NCBI GenBank assembly: GCA_903789535.1
Contig: CAIFES010000003.1
Location: 124,001 to 188,000, forward strand
Length of the DNA stretch: 64,000 nucleotides
DNA from: an uncultured Aeriscardovia sp.
GTDB lineage: Bacteria; Actinomycetota; Actinomycetes; Actinomycetales; Bifidobacteriaceae
Direction: 5' to 3'
A program made the translations under genes and the position numbers. Shown here in pieces: positions 11,011-19,622 of the stretch (its first letter is position 1; each line of letters starts with the position of its first letter). The notes under the pieces are model-generated. The model did no database searches, had not been told where the DNA came from, and saw nothing but the letters and a program-made list of their open reading frames with translations.

Positions 11011-12564
11011 ATGGATGGTCAGACAGGCAAGACTGAACACACCCCGCCGGAAGCAGACGGGTTCACCCGCTCCGGGCGCGCGCCCGCACGCGAGTCGCGC
11101 GACGTGGAGATGGGCCAGTACGTGTTCGACCGCACCCGCGTCAACGAGGAGAAGGTCGAGCAGGACGACCGCATTCTTTTGGACTTCGGTGCCTACAAAT
11201 ACGGCTGGCATGATACCGACACGGCGGGCGCGAGGGCACGAAAAGGCATCGACGAGTCGGTGGTGCGCGCCATCTCCGCCGACAAGCACGAGCCGGACTG
11301 GATGCTCGACCTGCGCCTCAAGGGCTACAGGGCCTTCATGGAAAAGCCGATGCCACAATGGGGAGTGGATCTGACCGGTTTCGACCCGCAGGACTTTAAG
11401 TATTACGTCAAACCGCTCGGCCATGAGGCCAGACGCTGGGAGGACCTGCCGCCCGATATCCTCAACACCTACGACCGGCTCGGCATACCGCAGGCCGAGC
11501 GCAAGCGGCTCGTGGCAGGGGTCGCCGCCCAGTACGAGTCCGAGGTGATCTACAACTCTATCCGCAAAGAGCTCTCGCGCCAGGGCGTCATCTTCTGCGA
11601 CACAGACACTGCCGTGCAGAAATATCCGGATCTAGTACGCAAGTACTTCAACACCGTCGTGCCGTATGACGACAACAAGTTCGCCGCGCTCAACACCGCC
11701 GCCTGGTCGGGCGGCTCGTTCGTCTACGTGCCCAAAGGCGTCCACGTCACCATCCCGCTGCAGGCGTACTTCCGCATCAACACGCCCAACATGGGCCAGT
11801 TCGAGCGCACGCTCATCATCGCCGACGAGGGCTCGTACGTGCATTATGTGGAGGGCTGCACCGCGCCCATCTACTCCACCGACTCGCTCCACGCCGCGGT
11901 GGTGGAGATCATCGTCGGCACAAACGCGCGTGTGCGCTACACCACCGTGCAGAACTGGTCGAACAACGTCTACAACCTCGTCACCCAGCGCGCCCTCGTC
12001 AAGGAGCACGGGACCATGGAATGGGTGGACGGCAACATCGGCTCCAAGGCGTCGATGAAATACCCTGCCTGCATCCTCGCCGGCGAGTATGCCAAGGCGA
12101 TGACAATGTCGCTCAGTTTCGCCGGCTCCGGCCAGTACCAGGACACGGGCGCCAAGATGATCCACCTCGCCCCGCACACAAGCTCGACCATCGTCGCCAA
12201 ATCCATCTCGCGCGGGGGAGGGCGCTCGGCCTACCGCGGCCTCGTCTCCATCCCCAAGGGCTCATACGGCGCGCACTCCTCGGTGGTGTGCGACGCGCTG
12301 CTCGTCGACGAGTTCTCCCGCTCCGACACCTACCCGCATGTGGACGTGCGCGAGGAGGACGTGACGATGTCGCACGAGGCCACCGTCTCCAAGGTCTCCC
12401 AGGACCAGCTCTTCTACCTCGAGCAGCGCGGCATCGAGGAGAAGGAGGCGATGGGCATGATCGTGCGCGGCTTCGTCGAACCGATCTCGCGCCAGCTGCC
12501 CATGGAGTACGCGCTGGAGCTGAACAGGCTCGTGGAGCTGCAGATGGAAGGATCGGTGGGCTGA
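11011..12564 (+). CDS. sufB: Fe-S cluster assembly protein SufB
   Basis: The 517-residue protein is the scaffold subunit of the SufBCD complex that assembles [Fe-S] clusters in the cytoplasm. It has the SufB N-terminal region and the long right-handed beta-helix core, with conserved stretches such as [37 protein letters not shown] and the end segment [11 protein letters not shown]. It opens a tight operon: its stop overlaps the sufD ATG by one base (TGATG). The N-terminal 35 residues are poorly conserved and disordered-looking, so a later start is possible, but ATG 11011 has GGGAG some 12 bases before it. Confidence 0.96.
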   Translation: MDGQTGKTEHTPPEADGFTRSGRAPARESRDVEMGQYVFDRTRVNEEKVEQDDRILLDFGAYKYGWHDTDTAGARARKGIDESVVRAISADKHEPDWMLDLRLKGYRAFMEKPMPQWGVDLTGFDPQDFKYYVKPLGHEARRWEDLPPDILNTYDRLGIPQAERKRLVAGVAAQYESEVIYNSIRKELSRQGVIFCDTDTAVQKYPDLVRKYFNTVVPYDDNKFAALNTAAWSGGSFVYVPKGVHVTIPLQAYFRINTPNMGQFERTLIIADEGSYVHYVEGCTAPIYSTDSLHAAVVEIIVGTNARVRYTTVQNWSNNVYNLVTQRALVKEHGTMEWVDGNIGSKASMKYPACILAGEYAKAMTMSLSFAGSGQYQDTGAKMIHLAPHTSSTIVAKSISRGGGRSAYRGLVSIPKGSYGAHSSVVCDALLVDEFSRSDTYPHVDVREEDVTMSHEATVSKVSQDQLFYLEQRGIEEKEAMGMIVRGFVEPISRQLPMEYALELNRLVELQMEGSVG

Positions 12565-13820
12565 TGGGGAAAATGGTTTCCGAGGACGAGGAGGCCGCGG
12601 TGCGCGCGCGGATGCCGCACTACGACTCTGCCGACCCGTACAAACTACCGGCACTCATGCCCTCCAGCGCTGACCGGTCCATCCGCTCGTTCGATCCGGA
12701 CGATTTTCCTGCGCCCGGCCATCGCAGCGACGAGTGGCGGTATGCGCCCATCGACCGGCTCGACGACTTCTTCCACCCGTTCACCCCGTCGGGGCTGACC
12801 GAGGTCTCGGCCGCGTTCGAGGACGGCACGCCTGTTGCCGGGCCGGTGCGCTTCGGCCGGGCTGATGCCGGCTCATGCCCGGCGGGCAGCGTCGGCAAGC
12901 CCGTCGACAAGGCGTCGGCCGTGCAATGGCAGGCCTCGGCGGGCGCCGGGCGCATCTGGTGGCTCGACGTCACCGGCTCGTGCGACCAGCCCGTCATCGT
13001 CCGCCTCGCAGGCCACGGCGACGGCCTGGATGCCGTCCATCTCGTGGTGACGGTGGCCGACGACGCCCGCGCCGACATCGTCATCGACCACACGGGCCAG
13101 GCGAGCCTTGCCGAGGGTATCGAGATCCGCACGGGCGCGCGCTCGCACGTCAACCTCTCCAGCATCCAGGAATGGCAGAAGGGCAGCCGGCACCTGGGTT
13201 CCCAGCGCATCGAGGTGGGCCGCGGCGCCGAGCTGCAGCACAACGTCATCAGCCTGTCCGGCTCGGTGGTGCGGCTGCGCATGGATCCTGATTTTGCGGG
13301 GCCTGATGGTTTCCTCAACATGCTCGGCATTTACTTCGCCGACCCGGGCAGCTACATGGAACACCGCACGATGGTGGTCCACAACCACCCCTCATGCCGC
13401 TCACGCGTGATCTACAAAGGCGCCCTCGACGGCACAGGTGCCCGCTCGGCCTGGGTAGGAAACGCGCTCATCCTGCCCACCGCCCCCAAGACCGACTCGT
13501 ACGAGCTCAACCGCAACCTCGTGCTCAGCCCGGGCGCCGTCGCCAACTCCGAGCCGCAGCTGGAGATCGAGAACGGCGCCATCGTCGGCGCCGGGCACGC
13601 CAGCTCGGTGGGCCGGTTCGACGACGAGCAGCTCTTCTACCTCGAATCGCGCGGCATCGGCGTCGATCAGGCGCGCAAGCTCGTGGTGCGTGGTTTCTTC
13701 GCCGACCTCATCGGCCAGATCGGCGTCCCAGGCGTGGAAAAACAGCTCATGGACACGATCGACCGGCGTCTGGCGCGCGGTGAGTCGAGCGATATGGCAC
13801 GGATTCTGGAGGAGGACTGA
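12564..13820 (+). CDS. sufD: Fe-S cluster assembly protein SufD
   Basis: The 418-residue SufD pairs with SufB and SufC in the cluster-building complex and is tied to iron acquisition. The beta-helix core is seen in SSIQEWQKGSRHLGSQR, ENGAIVGAGHASSVGRFDDE and DEQLFYLESRGI. The start ATG overlaps the sufB stop. A second ATG nine bases in (12573) is possible. Only 1 base separates its stop from the sufC ATG, so the complex subunits are translated in step. Confidence 0.95.
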   Translation: MGKMVSEDEEAAVRARMPHYDSADPYKLPALMPSSADRSIRSFDPDDFPAPGHRSDEWRYAPIDRLDDFFHPFTPSGLTEVSAAFEDGTPVAGPVRFGRADAGSCPAGSVGKPVDKASAVQWQASAGAGRIWWLDVTGSCDQPVIVRLAGHGDGLDAVHLVVTVADDARADIVIDHTGQASLAEGIEIRTGARSHVNLSSIQEWQKGSRHLGSQRIEVGRGAELQHNVISLSGSVVRLRMDPDFAGPDGFLNMLGIYFADPGSYMEHRTMVVHNHPSCRSRVIYKGALDGTGARSAWVGNALILPTAPKTDSYELNRNLVLSPGAVANSEPQLEIENGAIVGAGHASSVGRFDDEQLFYLESRGIGVDQARKLVVRGFFADLIGQIGVPGVEKQLMDTIDRRLARGESSDMARILEED

Positions 13821-13821
13821 T

Positions 13822-14646
13822 ATGGCGGAAATGTCAGAGAAAACGGCGATCGCACAGAACGTACAGGAGACCCACGTACTGGAGATCCGCGGCCTGCGTG
13901 CCGGGGTCGAGACGAAACAGGGCCGTAAGGAGATTCTCAAAGGCGTCGATCTGACCGTGCGCACCGGCGAGATCCACGCCATCATGGGCCCGAACGGCTC
14001 GGGCAAATCGACGCTCGCCTACACGCTCACCGGCCACCCCAAATATGAGGTGGAGTCGGGCACGGTGCTGCTCGACGGCACGGACATCCTCGCACTCAAA
14101 CCCTACGAGCGCGCACGACTGGGCCTGTTCCTGTCCATGCAGGCGCCCGTCGAGGTGCCCGGTGTGTCGATGACGAACTTCCTGCGCACGGCCGTGACCG
14201 AGGTGCAGGGCAGCGCCCCGAGCCTGCGCGAGTGGGTCGGCGAGCTGGACGAGGCGATGCGGCGGCTGCGCATGGACCCGCGCTTTGCCAACCGGTCGGT
14301 CAATGAGGGCTTCTCCGGCGGTGAGAAGAAGCGCTCCGAGATCCTCCAGCTCGAACTGCTCAAACCAAAATTCGCTCTGTTCGACGAGATCGACTCCGGC
14401 CTCGACATCGATGCGCTGCGCATCGTGGCCGAAGGCATCAACAGAGCGGAGAAGGCCGACCATTTCGGGGCCATGCTCATCACGCACTACACGCGCATCC
14501 TGCGCTATGTGAAGCCGGACTTCGTGCACGTGTTCGCCGATGGGCGTTTCGTGCGCACCGGCGGCCCGGAGCTGGCCGACGAGCTGGAGCAGACTGGTTA
14601 CGACCGGTATCTGCCGCAGGGCAAGAGCGAATCGGCGCTCGCATGA
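13822..14646 (+). CDS. sufC: Fe-S cluster assembly ATPase SufC
   Basis: The 274-residue ABC-type ATPase drives conformational change of SufBD. It has Walker A GPNGSGKST, a signature FSGGEKKRSE and Walker B with DEIDSGLDID, all typical of SufC; there are no membrane segments. ATG 13822 follows GGAGGAGG and begins MAEMSEKTAIAQ, and the sufS start overlaps its stop by four bases (ATGA). The N-terminal ~20 residues are an extension. Confidence 0.97.
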   Translation: MAEMSEKTAIAQNVQETHVLEIRGLRAGVETKQGRKEILKGVDLTVRTGEIHAIMGPNGSGKSTLAYTLTGHPKYEVESGTVLLDGTDILALKPYERARLGLFLSMQAPVEVPGVSMTNFLRTAVTEVQGSAPSLREWVGELDEAMRRLRMDPRFANRSVNEGFSGGEKKRSEILQLELLKPKFALFDEIDSGLDIDALRIVAEGINRAEKADHFGAMLITHYTRILRYVKPDFVHVFADGRFVRTGGPELADELEQTGYDRYLPQGKSESALA

Positions 14647-16004
14647 GCAGGGATGATCCGGCAGTGTCCGCCCGGTCTTCGAGTGGGGCATGGACGCGCT
14701 CGGTACGCGCCCAGTTCCCGATCCTTGTGCAGACGGTCAACGGCCATCCGCTCGACTACCTCGATACGGCCGCTACCGCGCAGAAACCAGAATGCGTGAT
14801 CGAGGCGGAACGGCAGTTCTACACGCGTCTCAACGCAGGCGTGCATCGCGGCACGCACACGCTGGCCATGCGCTCCACGCTTGCCTATGAGAAGGCGCGG
14901 GCACGCGTGGCGCATCTGGTGGGTGCCGACGGTCGAGAGGGCCATGAGGAGATCGTCATCACCCCGGGCTGCACCGCGGCGCTCAACCTGCTCGCCACCT
15001 CCATCGGCTACGCCTCGCTCGACTGCCGGCAGGGCAGGTGCAGGCCGGATGCCGCCTCCCGCGACGGCAGAGGCGACCCGGCACGATTCGCGCTGCATCC
15101 CGGTGACGAGATCGTGGTCTCGCAGGCCGAGCATCATTCGGTCCTCCTGCCGTTTCAGGAGCTCGCAGCCCGCACCGGGGCAAGCCTGCGCTGGTTTGGC
15201 ACCGACAGCGAGGGTAGGATCCGCTCCGACACCGCCGATACGGTGATCGCGCGCAAGACCCGGATCGTCGCGGTCACGCTGGTGAGCAACGTGACCGGCG
15301 CCATCACCGATGTGGCACCGATCATCGAAAGGGCGCATGAGGTGGGCGCGCTCGTCGTGCTTGACCTGTGCCAGGCCGTGCCGCACATGCCCATCGATGT
15401 GAAAAAACTCGGATGCGATTTCGCCGTGTGGTCCGGCCACAAGATGTACGGGCCCACCGGCGTCGGCTACCTGTATGGGCGCCGCGAGTTGCTGGAGGCA
15501 CTGCCACCCGCCTGGTTCGGCGGGGAGATGGTCGATCTGGCCTATCTCGACCGGCCGGCAGTCTATGAACAGCCGCCGCTGCGCTTCGAGGCGGGCACGC
15601 AACCCGTCGCACAGGCCGTGGCAAACGGCGTTGCAGCACAGTGGCTGGAGAATCTGGATTTGGAGAAGATTGCGGCGCATGAGCGTGCCATCACTGCCGA
15701 GCTGCTCAAAATCGCCGACATCCCCGGTATCCGCGTGCTCGGCCCGCTCACTGCCGACAGACGTGTGGCCACGGTCAGCTTCGAGGTCGAGGGCGTGCAT
15801 CCCCATGACGTGGGCCAGTATCTCGATACTCTCGGCATCGCCGTGCGCACCGGGCACCACTGCGCCCAGCCGATCCACCGCCGTTTCGGTGTGGAAGCGA
15901 GCAGCCGCGCCTCGGCCGGCGTGTATACAACGGTGGAGGAGGCCCGCCGGTTTGTCGAGGCGGTGAAAGGCATCCGCCCGTATTTTCTCGGGACACGGGA
16001 CTGA
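14643..16004 (+). CDS. sufS: Cysteine desulfurase SufS
   Basis: The 453-residue PLP enzyme takes sulphur from cysteine for cluster assembly. PLP-binding Lys267 is in WSGHKMYGPTG and the persulfide-carrying Cys407 in RTGHHCAQPIHRRF; LDTAATAQKP and HRGTHTLA are further family marks. It is some 30-40 residues longer than usual SufS because of an N-terminal tail and a basic, poorly conserved insertion (near residues 125-145, RQGRCRPDAASRDGRGDP) between the cofactor-region helices and DEIVVSQAEHHS. It overlaps sufC by four bases and is followed by its partner sufU. Confidence 0.96.
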   Translation: MSRDDPAVSARSSSGAWTRSVRAQFPILVQTVNGHPLDYLDTAATAQKPECVIEAERQFYTRLNAGVHRGTHTLAMRSTLAYEKARARVAHLVGADGREGHEEIVITPGCTAALNLLATSIGYASLDCRQGRCRPDAASRDGRGDPARFALHPGDEIVVSQAEHHSVLLPFQELAARTGASLRWFGTDSEGRIRSDTADTVIARKTRIVAVTLVSNVTGAITDVAPIIERAHEVGALVVLDLCQAVPHMPIDVKKLGCDFAVWSGHKMYGPTGVGYLYGRRELLEALPPAWFGGEMVDLAYLDRPAVYEQPPLRFEAGTQPVAQAVANGVAAQWLENLDLEKIAAHERAITAELLKIADIPGIRVLGPLTADRRVATVSFEVEGVHPHDVGQYLDTLGIAVRTGHHCAQPIHRRFGVEASSRASAGVYTTVEEARRFVEAVKGIRPYFLGTRD

Positions 16005-16022
16005 ACGCGAAGGAGGACGGTC

Positions 16023-16691
16023 ATGCCAGACGATGATCTGTTCGGAATCGGTTTCGGCGGGGTCGATGGCGATTTCTCCGATGATCTTCCTGATGATTCC
16101 ATTGATAATTCTGGCGATGCGATGGGCCAGATGTACCAGGAGTTCATCCTCGAGCAGGCGCGCGCCCCGCACGGCAAGGTCGCCCGGCTCCCTGATCGTG
16201 ACGGCCAGGGGGCTGATCCTTCTGTTATTTCCCACCAGTTCAACCCCACATGCGGCGACGATATTGTCGTACGGCTCTGTGTGGATACGCATCCCGGTGT
16301 CTTTGGTTCTCTTGGCCAATCTGCCGTCGGTTCCGATGGTCCCCAACAGCGACAGGGGCAAGGTGCTCACGAGCCTGTTATTGCCTCAATGTGCTGGTCG
16401 GGCCATGGCTGCGCTATCTGCCAGGCGAGCCTGTCGGTGCTGCATGACATGGTGACGGGCTTGCCGGCAGGCCGGTTCGCCGCGCTGTATGGTGAGTTCC
16501 ACGAGCTGATGGACTCGCGCGGCCGGGGGATCGACGACCCCGAAAAGCAGAAGGACCTCAGCGACGCGCTCGCCTTCCAAGGCACGTCGCGCTTCCCGAT
16601 GCGCATCAAATGCGCGCTGCTGGGCTGGGAGGCCGTGCGCGACTGCCTTGTGACGCTCGGAAGTGAAATGGAAAGGGAAAATCATGGCTGA
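16023..16691 (+). CDS. sufU: SufU-type sulphur transfer / Fe-S assembly protein
   Basis: The 222-residue IscU-like protein is of the SufU class, which accepts sulphur from SufS through a zinc site. Conserved ligands are visible: NPTCGD (C77, D79), CWSGHGCAICQAS (C124, C130, C133) and RIKCALLGW (C197). It is longer than typical SufU (~150) because of an acidic N-terminal extension (MPDDDLFGIGFGGVDGDFSD) and a polar insertion near residues 95-115. AAGGAGG precedes ATG 16023. The end overlaps the next gene by eight bases. Confidence 0.92.
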   Translation: MPDDDLFGIGFGGVDGDFSDDLPDDSIDNSGDAMGQMYQEFILEQARAPHGKVARLPDRDGQGADPSVISHQFNPTCGDDIVVRLCVDTHPGVFGSLGQSAVGSDGPQQRQGQGAHEPVIASMCWSGHGCAICQASLSVLHDMVTGLPAGRFAALYGEFHELMDSRGRGIDDPEKQKDLSDALAFQGTSRFPMRIKCALLGWEAVRDCLVTLGSEMERENHG

Positions 16692-17127
16692 CACACCCGC
16701 ACACCCGCAGTTTGACCCGTTCGCCCCCGGTTCCGCCGCCCCGAGTGTGGAGGCGAGCCGGCACGCGGGACAGGCCAGACCACGCGGGATCACCATCAAA
16801 GCTCCCGACGAGAAGGGCCAGAAGACCGCGCACAAGGTGATCGAGGCGATGAAGAACGTCATCGACCCCGAGCTCGGCATCGACGTGGTCGACCTCGGCC
16901 TGCTCTACGGCGTGGAGATCGACGACCAGGGCCGCGCGATCCTGACCATGACCCTGACCACGCCGGCCTGCCCGCTCACCGACCTGCTTGAGGACGGCGC
17001 CGCAGTGGCGCTGGCCCCGGTGGTCGATTATTTCCGCGTGGACTGGGTGTGGGATCCGGTCTGGGATCTTTCCATGATCACGCCCCAGGGCCGGCAGATG
17101 CTCAACGCCATCGGCTACGACTTCTGA
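16684..17127 (+). CDS. SufT/MIP18-family metal-sulfur cluster protein
   Basis: The 147-residue protein has a DUF59 (MIP18/PaaD-like) domain: VIEAMKNVIDPELGIDVVDL followed by LTTPACPLTD with the conserved Cys. Such proteins help in Fe-S cluster assembly or delivery, as SufT does. The N-terminal 40 residues are proline-rich and variable. ATG 16684 lies inside the sufU end (8-base overlap) with GGAAAGGG upstream. It closes the sufBDCSU cluster, a usual place for sufT in actinobacteria. Confidence 0.9.
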   Translation: MADTPAHPQFDPFAPGSAAPSVEASRHAGQARPRGITIKAPDEKGQKTAHKVIEAMKNVIDPELGIDVVDLGLLYGVEIDDQGRAILTMTLTTPACPLTDLLEDGAAVALAPVVDYFRVDWVWDPVWDLSMITPQGRQMLNAIGYDF

Positions 17128-17188
17128 GCATCCCCGCCGACACGCCGATGTCATGACCCGCGACCATACTGCCTAACAGCACTGTGCA

Positions 17189-17204
17189 GGATATGAAAAT
17201 ATCC
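17189..17204. promoter_or_regulatory. Inverted repeat upstream of the uracil permease
   Basis: GGATAT and ATATCC flank a GAAA tetraloop, a perfect 6-bp hairpin 78 bases before ATG 17282. It may be a protein operator or an RNA hairpin; it does not match a riboswitch I know. Confidence 0.35.
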
Positions 17205-17281
17205 GGCTGGAGTGTGAGAAGGTCAAAAAGACAGTACCCAACTAACTCGCGGACCCGGTGGGACGCAAAAGGGTGGTCAGT

Positions 17282-18778
17282 ATGGCAGATAAAACAAAAA
17301 GCGGGAATATCTTCACCTGGAAGCTCCACGGTGACGGTAAACATCTCGGCCCGGGCGAGGTCGTCGACCCTGACGAGCGCCTGACATGGGGCAGGACGGC
17401 GGGCATCGGCGCCCAGCACGTCATCGCCATGTTCGGTGCGACATTCCTCGTCCCGATTCTCACAGGATTCGACCCCTCGACCACGCTGTTCTTCACGGCA
17501 ATGTCGACGGCCCTCTTCCTGCTCATCAACAAGAACAAGCTGCCCAGCTATCTGGGAAGCTCCTTCGGCTTCATCGCCCCGATCGCCGCCGTCGCCAGCG
17601 CGCACAAGGGACTGGCGGTCGCCAGCTTCGGCATCATGTGCACCGGCATCACCCTGGCGATCATCGGCATCATCGTCCACTACGCCGGCTCGAAGTGGAT
17701 CGACATCATCATGCCCCCGGTCGTGACCGGCGGCATCGTCTCCATCATCGGCTTCAACCTCGCCCCGAGCGTGTGGACCAACTGGAACGCCAAGACGCCC
17801 AAGGGCGCCACGGCAAGCTCCGCCGCCACCGCCGCGGTCACGCTTGCGGCCGTGCTGCTCATCTCCGTGCTCTTCCGCGGTCTGATCGGCCGACTCAACA
17901 TCCTGCTCGGCGTGCTCGTCGGCTACATCTTCGCCGTCGCCAACCATCAGGTCGACTTCAGCGCCGTGGAGAAGGCCGCCTGGATCGGCTGGCCGAAGTT
18001 CCACCTGCCGCAGGCCGACTGGTCGGTGCTGGCCATGTTCATCCCGGTCGTGCTCGTGCTCATCGCCGAGAACGTGGGCCATGTGAAGTCCGTCGCCCTC
18101 ATGACCGGCAAGAACTATGACGACCAGATCGGCACCTCGCTCTTCGCCGACGGCCTCGGCACCGCGCTCGCAGGCCTGGGCGGCGGCTCCGGCACCACCA
18201 CCTACGCCGAGAACATCGGAGTGATGGCCGCCACCAAGGTCTACTCGACCGCCGCCTACTGGTTCGCGGCCGGCTTCGCCCTCATCCTCTCGCTGTGCCC
18301 GAAGTTCGGTGCCATCATCAACACCATCCCCTCCGGCGTGCTCGGCGGCGTCACCACGCTGCTCTACGGCATGATCGGCATGCTCGGCGTGCGCATCTGG
18401 GTGGAGAACAAGGTCGACTTCTCCAAGAACGTCAACCTCGCCGTCGCCGCCGTGACGATGATCGTGGGCATCGCCGACTTCAGCTTCACTGTGCAGGGCG
18501 TCACCTTCAACGGCATCGCCATCGGCTCGGTGCTCTGCCTCGTGCTCTACCACGGCCTGTACTGGCTGGGCCGCCTGTGCGGTACCGTGCTGCCGGAGAA
18601 GGCCGAGGCCCCTGTGGCCGATGCCTCCGGCGCGGGTGTGGGCGATCTCGCCGGCCGTGTGGAGCATCAGGAGCAGGTCTCCGAGCTCGAGGGCAGGAAG
18701 AACGCCGACAAGAACGGCGCTTCCAACTCGAACGCTGCCGACGCGAATACTGCGAAGGATGCCGTCGCCTCCAAGTGA
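17282..18778 (+). CDS. Uracil/xanthine (NCS2) permease
   Basis: The 498-residue membrane protein belongs to the NCS2 nucleobase:cation symporters, closest in feel to UraA-type uracil permeases. Family marks include IGAQHVIAMFGATFLVPIL (TM1), the AENVGHVKSVALMTGKNYDD loop with the substrate-binding Glu in AENVGH, and GGGSGTTTYAENIGVMAATK with the second acidic residue. About 14 membrane segments are expected. ATG 17282 starts MADKTKSGNIF; an ATG-like start 24 bases upstream (17258) gives a basic leader and cannot be ruled out. The C-terminal 60 residues are hydrophilic. It is monocistronic, ended by the terminator at 18909. Confidence 0.9.
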   Translation: MADKTKSGNIFTWKLHGDGKHLGPGEVVDPDERLTWGRTAGIGAQHVIAMFGATFLVPILTGFDPSTTLFFTAMSTALFLLINKNKLPSYLGSSFGFIAPIAAVASAHKGLAVASFGIMCTGITLAIIGIIVHYAGSKWIDIIMPPVVTGGIVSIIGFNLAPSVWTNWNAKTPKGATASSAATAAVTLAAVLLISVLFRGLIGRLNILLGVLVGYIFAVANHQVDFSAVEKAAWIGWPKFHLPQADWSVLAMFIPVVLVLIAENVGHVKSVALMTGKNYDDQIGTSLFADGLGTALAGLGGGSGTTTYAENIGVMAATKVYSTAAYWFAAGFALILSLCPKFGAIINTIPSGVLGGVTTLLYGMIGMLGVRIWVENKVDFSKNVNLAVAAVTMIVGIADFSFTVQGVTFNGIAIGSVLCLVLYHGLYWLGRLCGTVLPEKAEAPVADASGAGVGDLAGRVEHQEQVSELEGRKNADKNGASNSNAADANTAKDAVASK

Positions 18779-18798
18779 GACCGGCATAACAGACGCAT

Positions 18799-18851
18799 CA
18801 GCGTCAGCAGCGTCAGTATCGTCAGTGGTGTCAATATCTAAGTGCAGATAT
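18799..18851. repeat. Short tandem repeats and inverted repeat after the permease
   Basis: Four imperfect 9-bp units (CAGCGTCAG twice, then TATCGTCAG and TGGTGTCAA; 18799-18834) are followed by an ATATCT/AGATAT inverted pair (18834-18839, 18846-18851). All lie in the spacer between the stop and the terminator. Confidence 0.6.
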
Positions 18852-18908
18852 CTGACGGCGGGATAGTCGAGGCCACAGCGCCTGACGAACTCCTGCCGCC
18901 TGAAACAG

Positions 18909-18950
18909 GACCCGGATGGGGGAGCGGAAGCCTCCTGTCCGGGTCTTTTT
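18909..18950 (+). terminator. Rho-independent terminator after the permease
   Basis: An 8-bp stem (GACCCGGA with TCCGGGTC), with extra inner pairing of the G-rich and C-rich arms, is followed by five T residues. Confidence 0.85.
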
Positions 18951-19055
18951 GTCTGCAGTGACGTCGGTGATTGCCTCTGCTGATGGAGATTGTCGTTTGT
19001 CTTTACTGTCGTTAATATCTAACACTAGAAGAAACAAACGGTGAAAGGTAAAGCG

Positions 19056-19622
19056 ATGACGACGACAGGGCAGACGGCACCGACGGCACAGACGGCCGAG
19101 CGGAAGACGCACAACCAGAACACGCAGAAAGGCGGCATAAAGCCGAACATCGCACCATCGGCCGGCACGGGGCAGGAGCGACGGGAACGCACGGGGGCGT
19201 TCGACCCGTCCGATGCGGGCCGCATCGTCCGGGCGGTTGGCATCATCGACAGCCGCGGTCTGCCCGACACCCCGCGCGTCACACAAGGCGAGCTCGGCAT
19301 CCTCGGCGCTCTCGCGCAGCGCGAGGGAACGGCAACACCGGGCGAGCTCGCGCACGACCTGTCGATCACCTCCGCCCGCATCGCCAACGCGCTCAAGACG
19401 CTCGAGCGCAAAGGCTACATCCTGCGTACCAACAGCACACAGGACCGCCGCGCGGTGATCGTCACCCTCACCGAGACCGGCAAGGCCTACGGCGAGAGCT
19501 GTTACCACAAGGCAGTGCAGGATGCCCGCCGAGTGCTCGCGCCCCTCACGCCCGCCGAACAGGCCGAGCTCGCGCGTCTTGCAGACAAGCTCGCCGACGC
19601 CCTGCTGCAGGAGGAGAAATGA
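19056..19622 (+). CDS. MarR-family transcriptional regulator
   Basis: The 188-residue protein has a disordered polar N-terminus (about 45 residues, Thr/Gln-rich) and then a MarR winged helix: QGELGILGALAQREGTATPG, ITSARIANALKTLERKGYI (recognition helix) and the wing NSTQDRRAVIVTLTETGKA. Its stop overlaps the ABC exporter start (ATGA), so it probably represses or senses substrates of the downstream exporter, as MarR regulators beside multidrug ABC genes commonly do. ATG 19056 has AAAGG 6 bases upstream; an in-frame GTG at 19041 is an alternative. The AT-rich stretch just before it (GTTA-N5-TAAC, 19011-19023) could be an operator. Confidence 0.88.
   Translation: MTTTGQTAPTAQTAERKTHNQNTQKGGIKPNIAPSAGTGQERRERTGAFDPSDAGRIVRAVGIIDSRGLPDTPRVTQGELGILGALAQREGTATPGELAHDLSITSARIANALKTLERKGYILRTNSTQDRRAVIVTLTETGKAYGESCYHKAVQDARRVLAPLTPAEQAELARLADKLADALLQEEK

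Noticed and set aside
12021-12563. Longer SufD starting inside sufB
   Set aside because: The frame is open upstream by chance; the residues before 12564 do not match SufD and the ATG overlapping the sufB stop is standard.
17128-17281. Riboswitch before the nucleobase permease
   Set aside because: No match to purine, preQ1 or other riboswitch cores that I can recognise; only a simple hairpin.
17102-18787. Antisense open frame across the nucleobase permease
   Set aside because: Its His/Gly/Asp-rich translation is a codon-bias shadow of the membrane protein gene.
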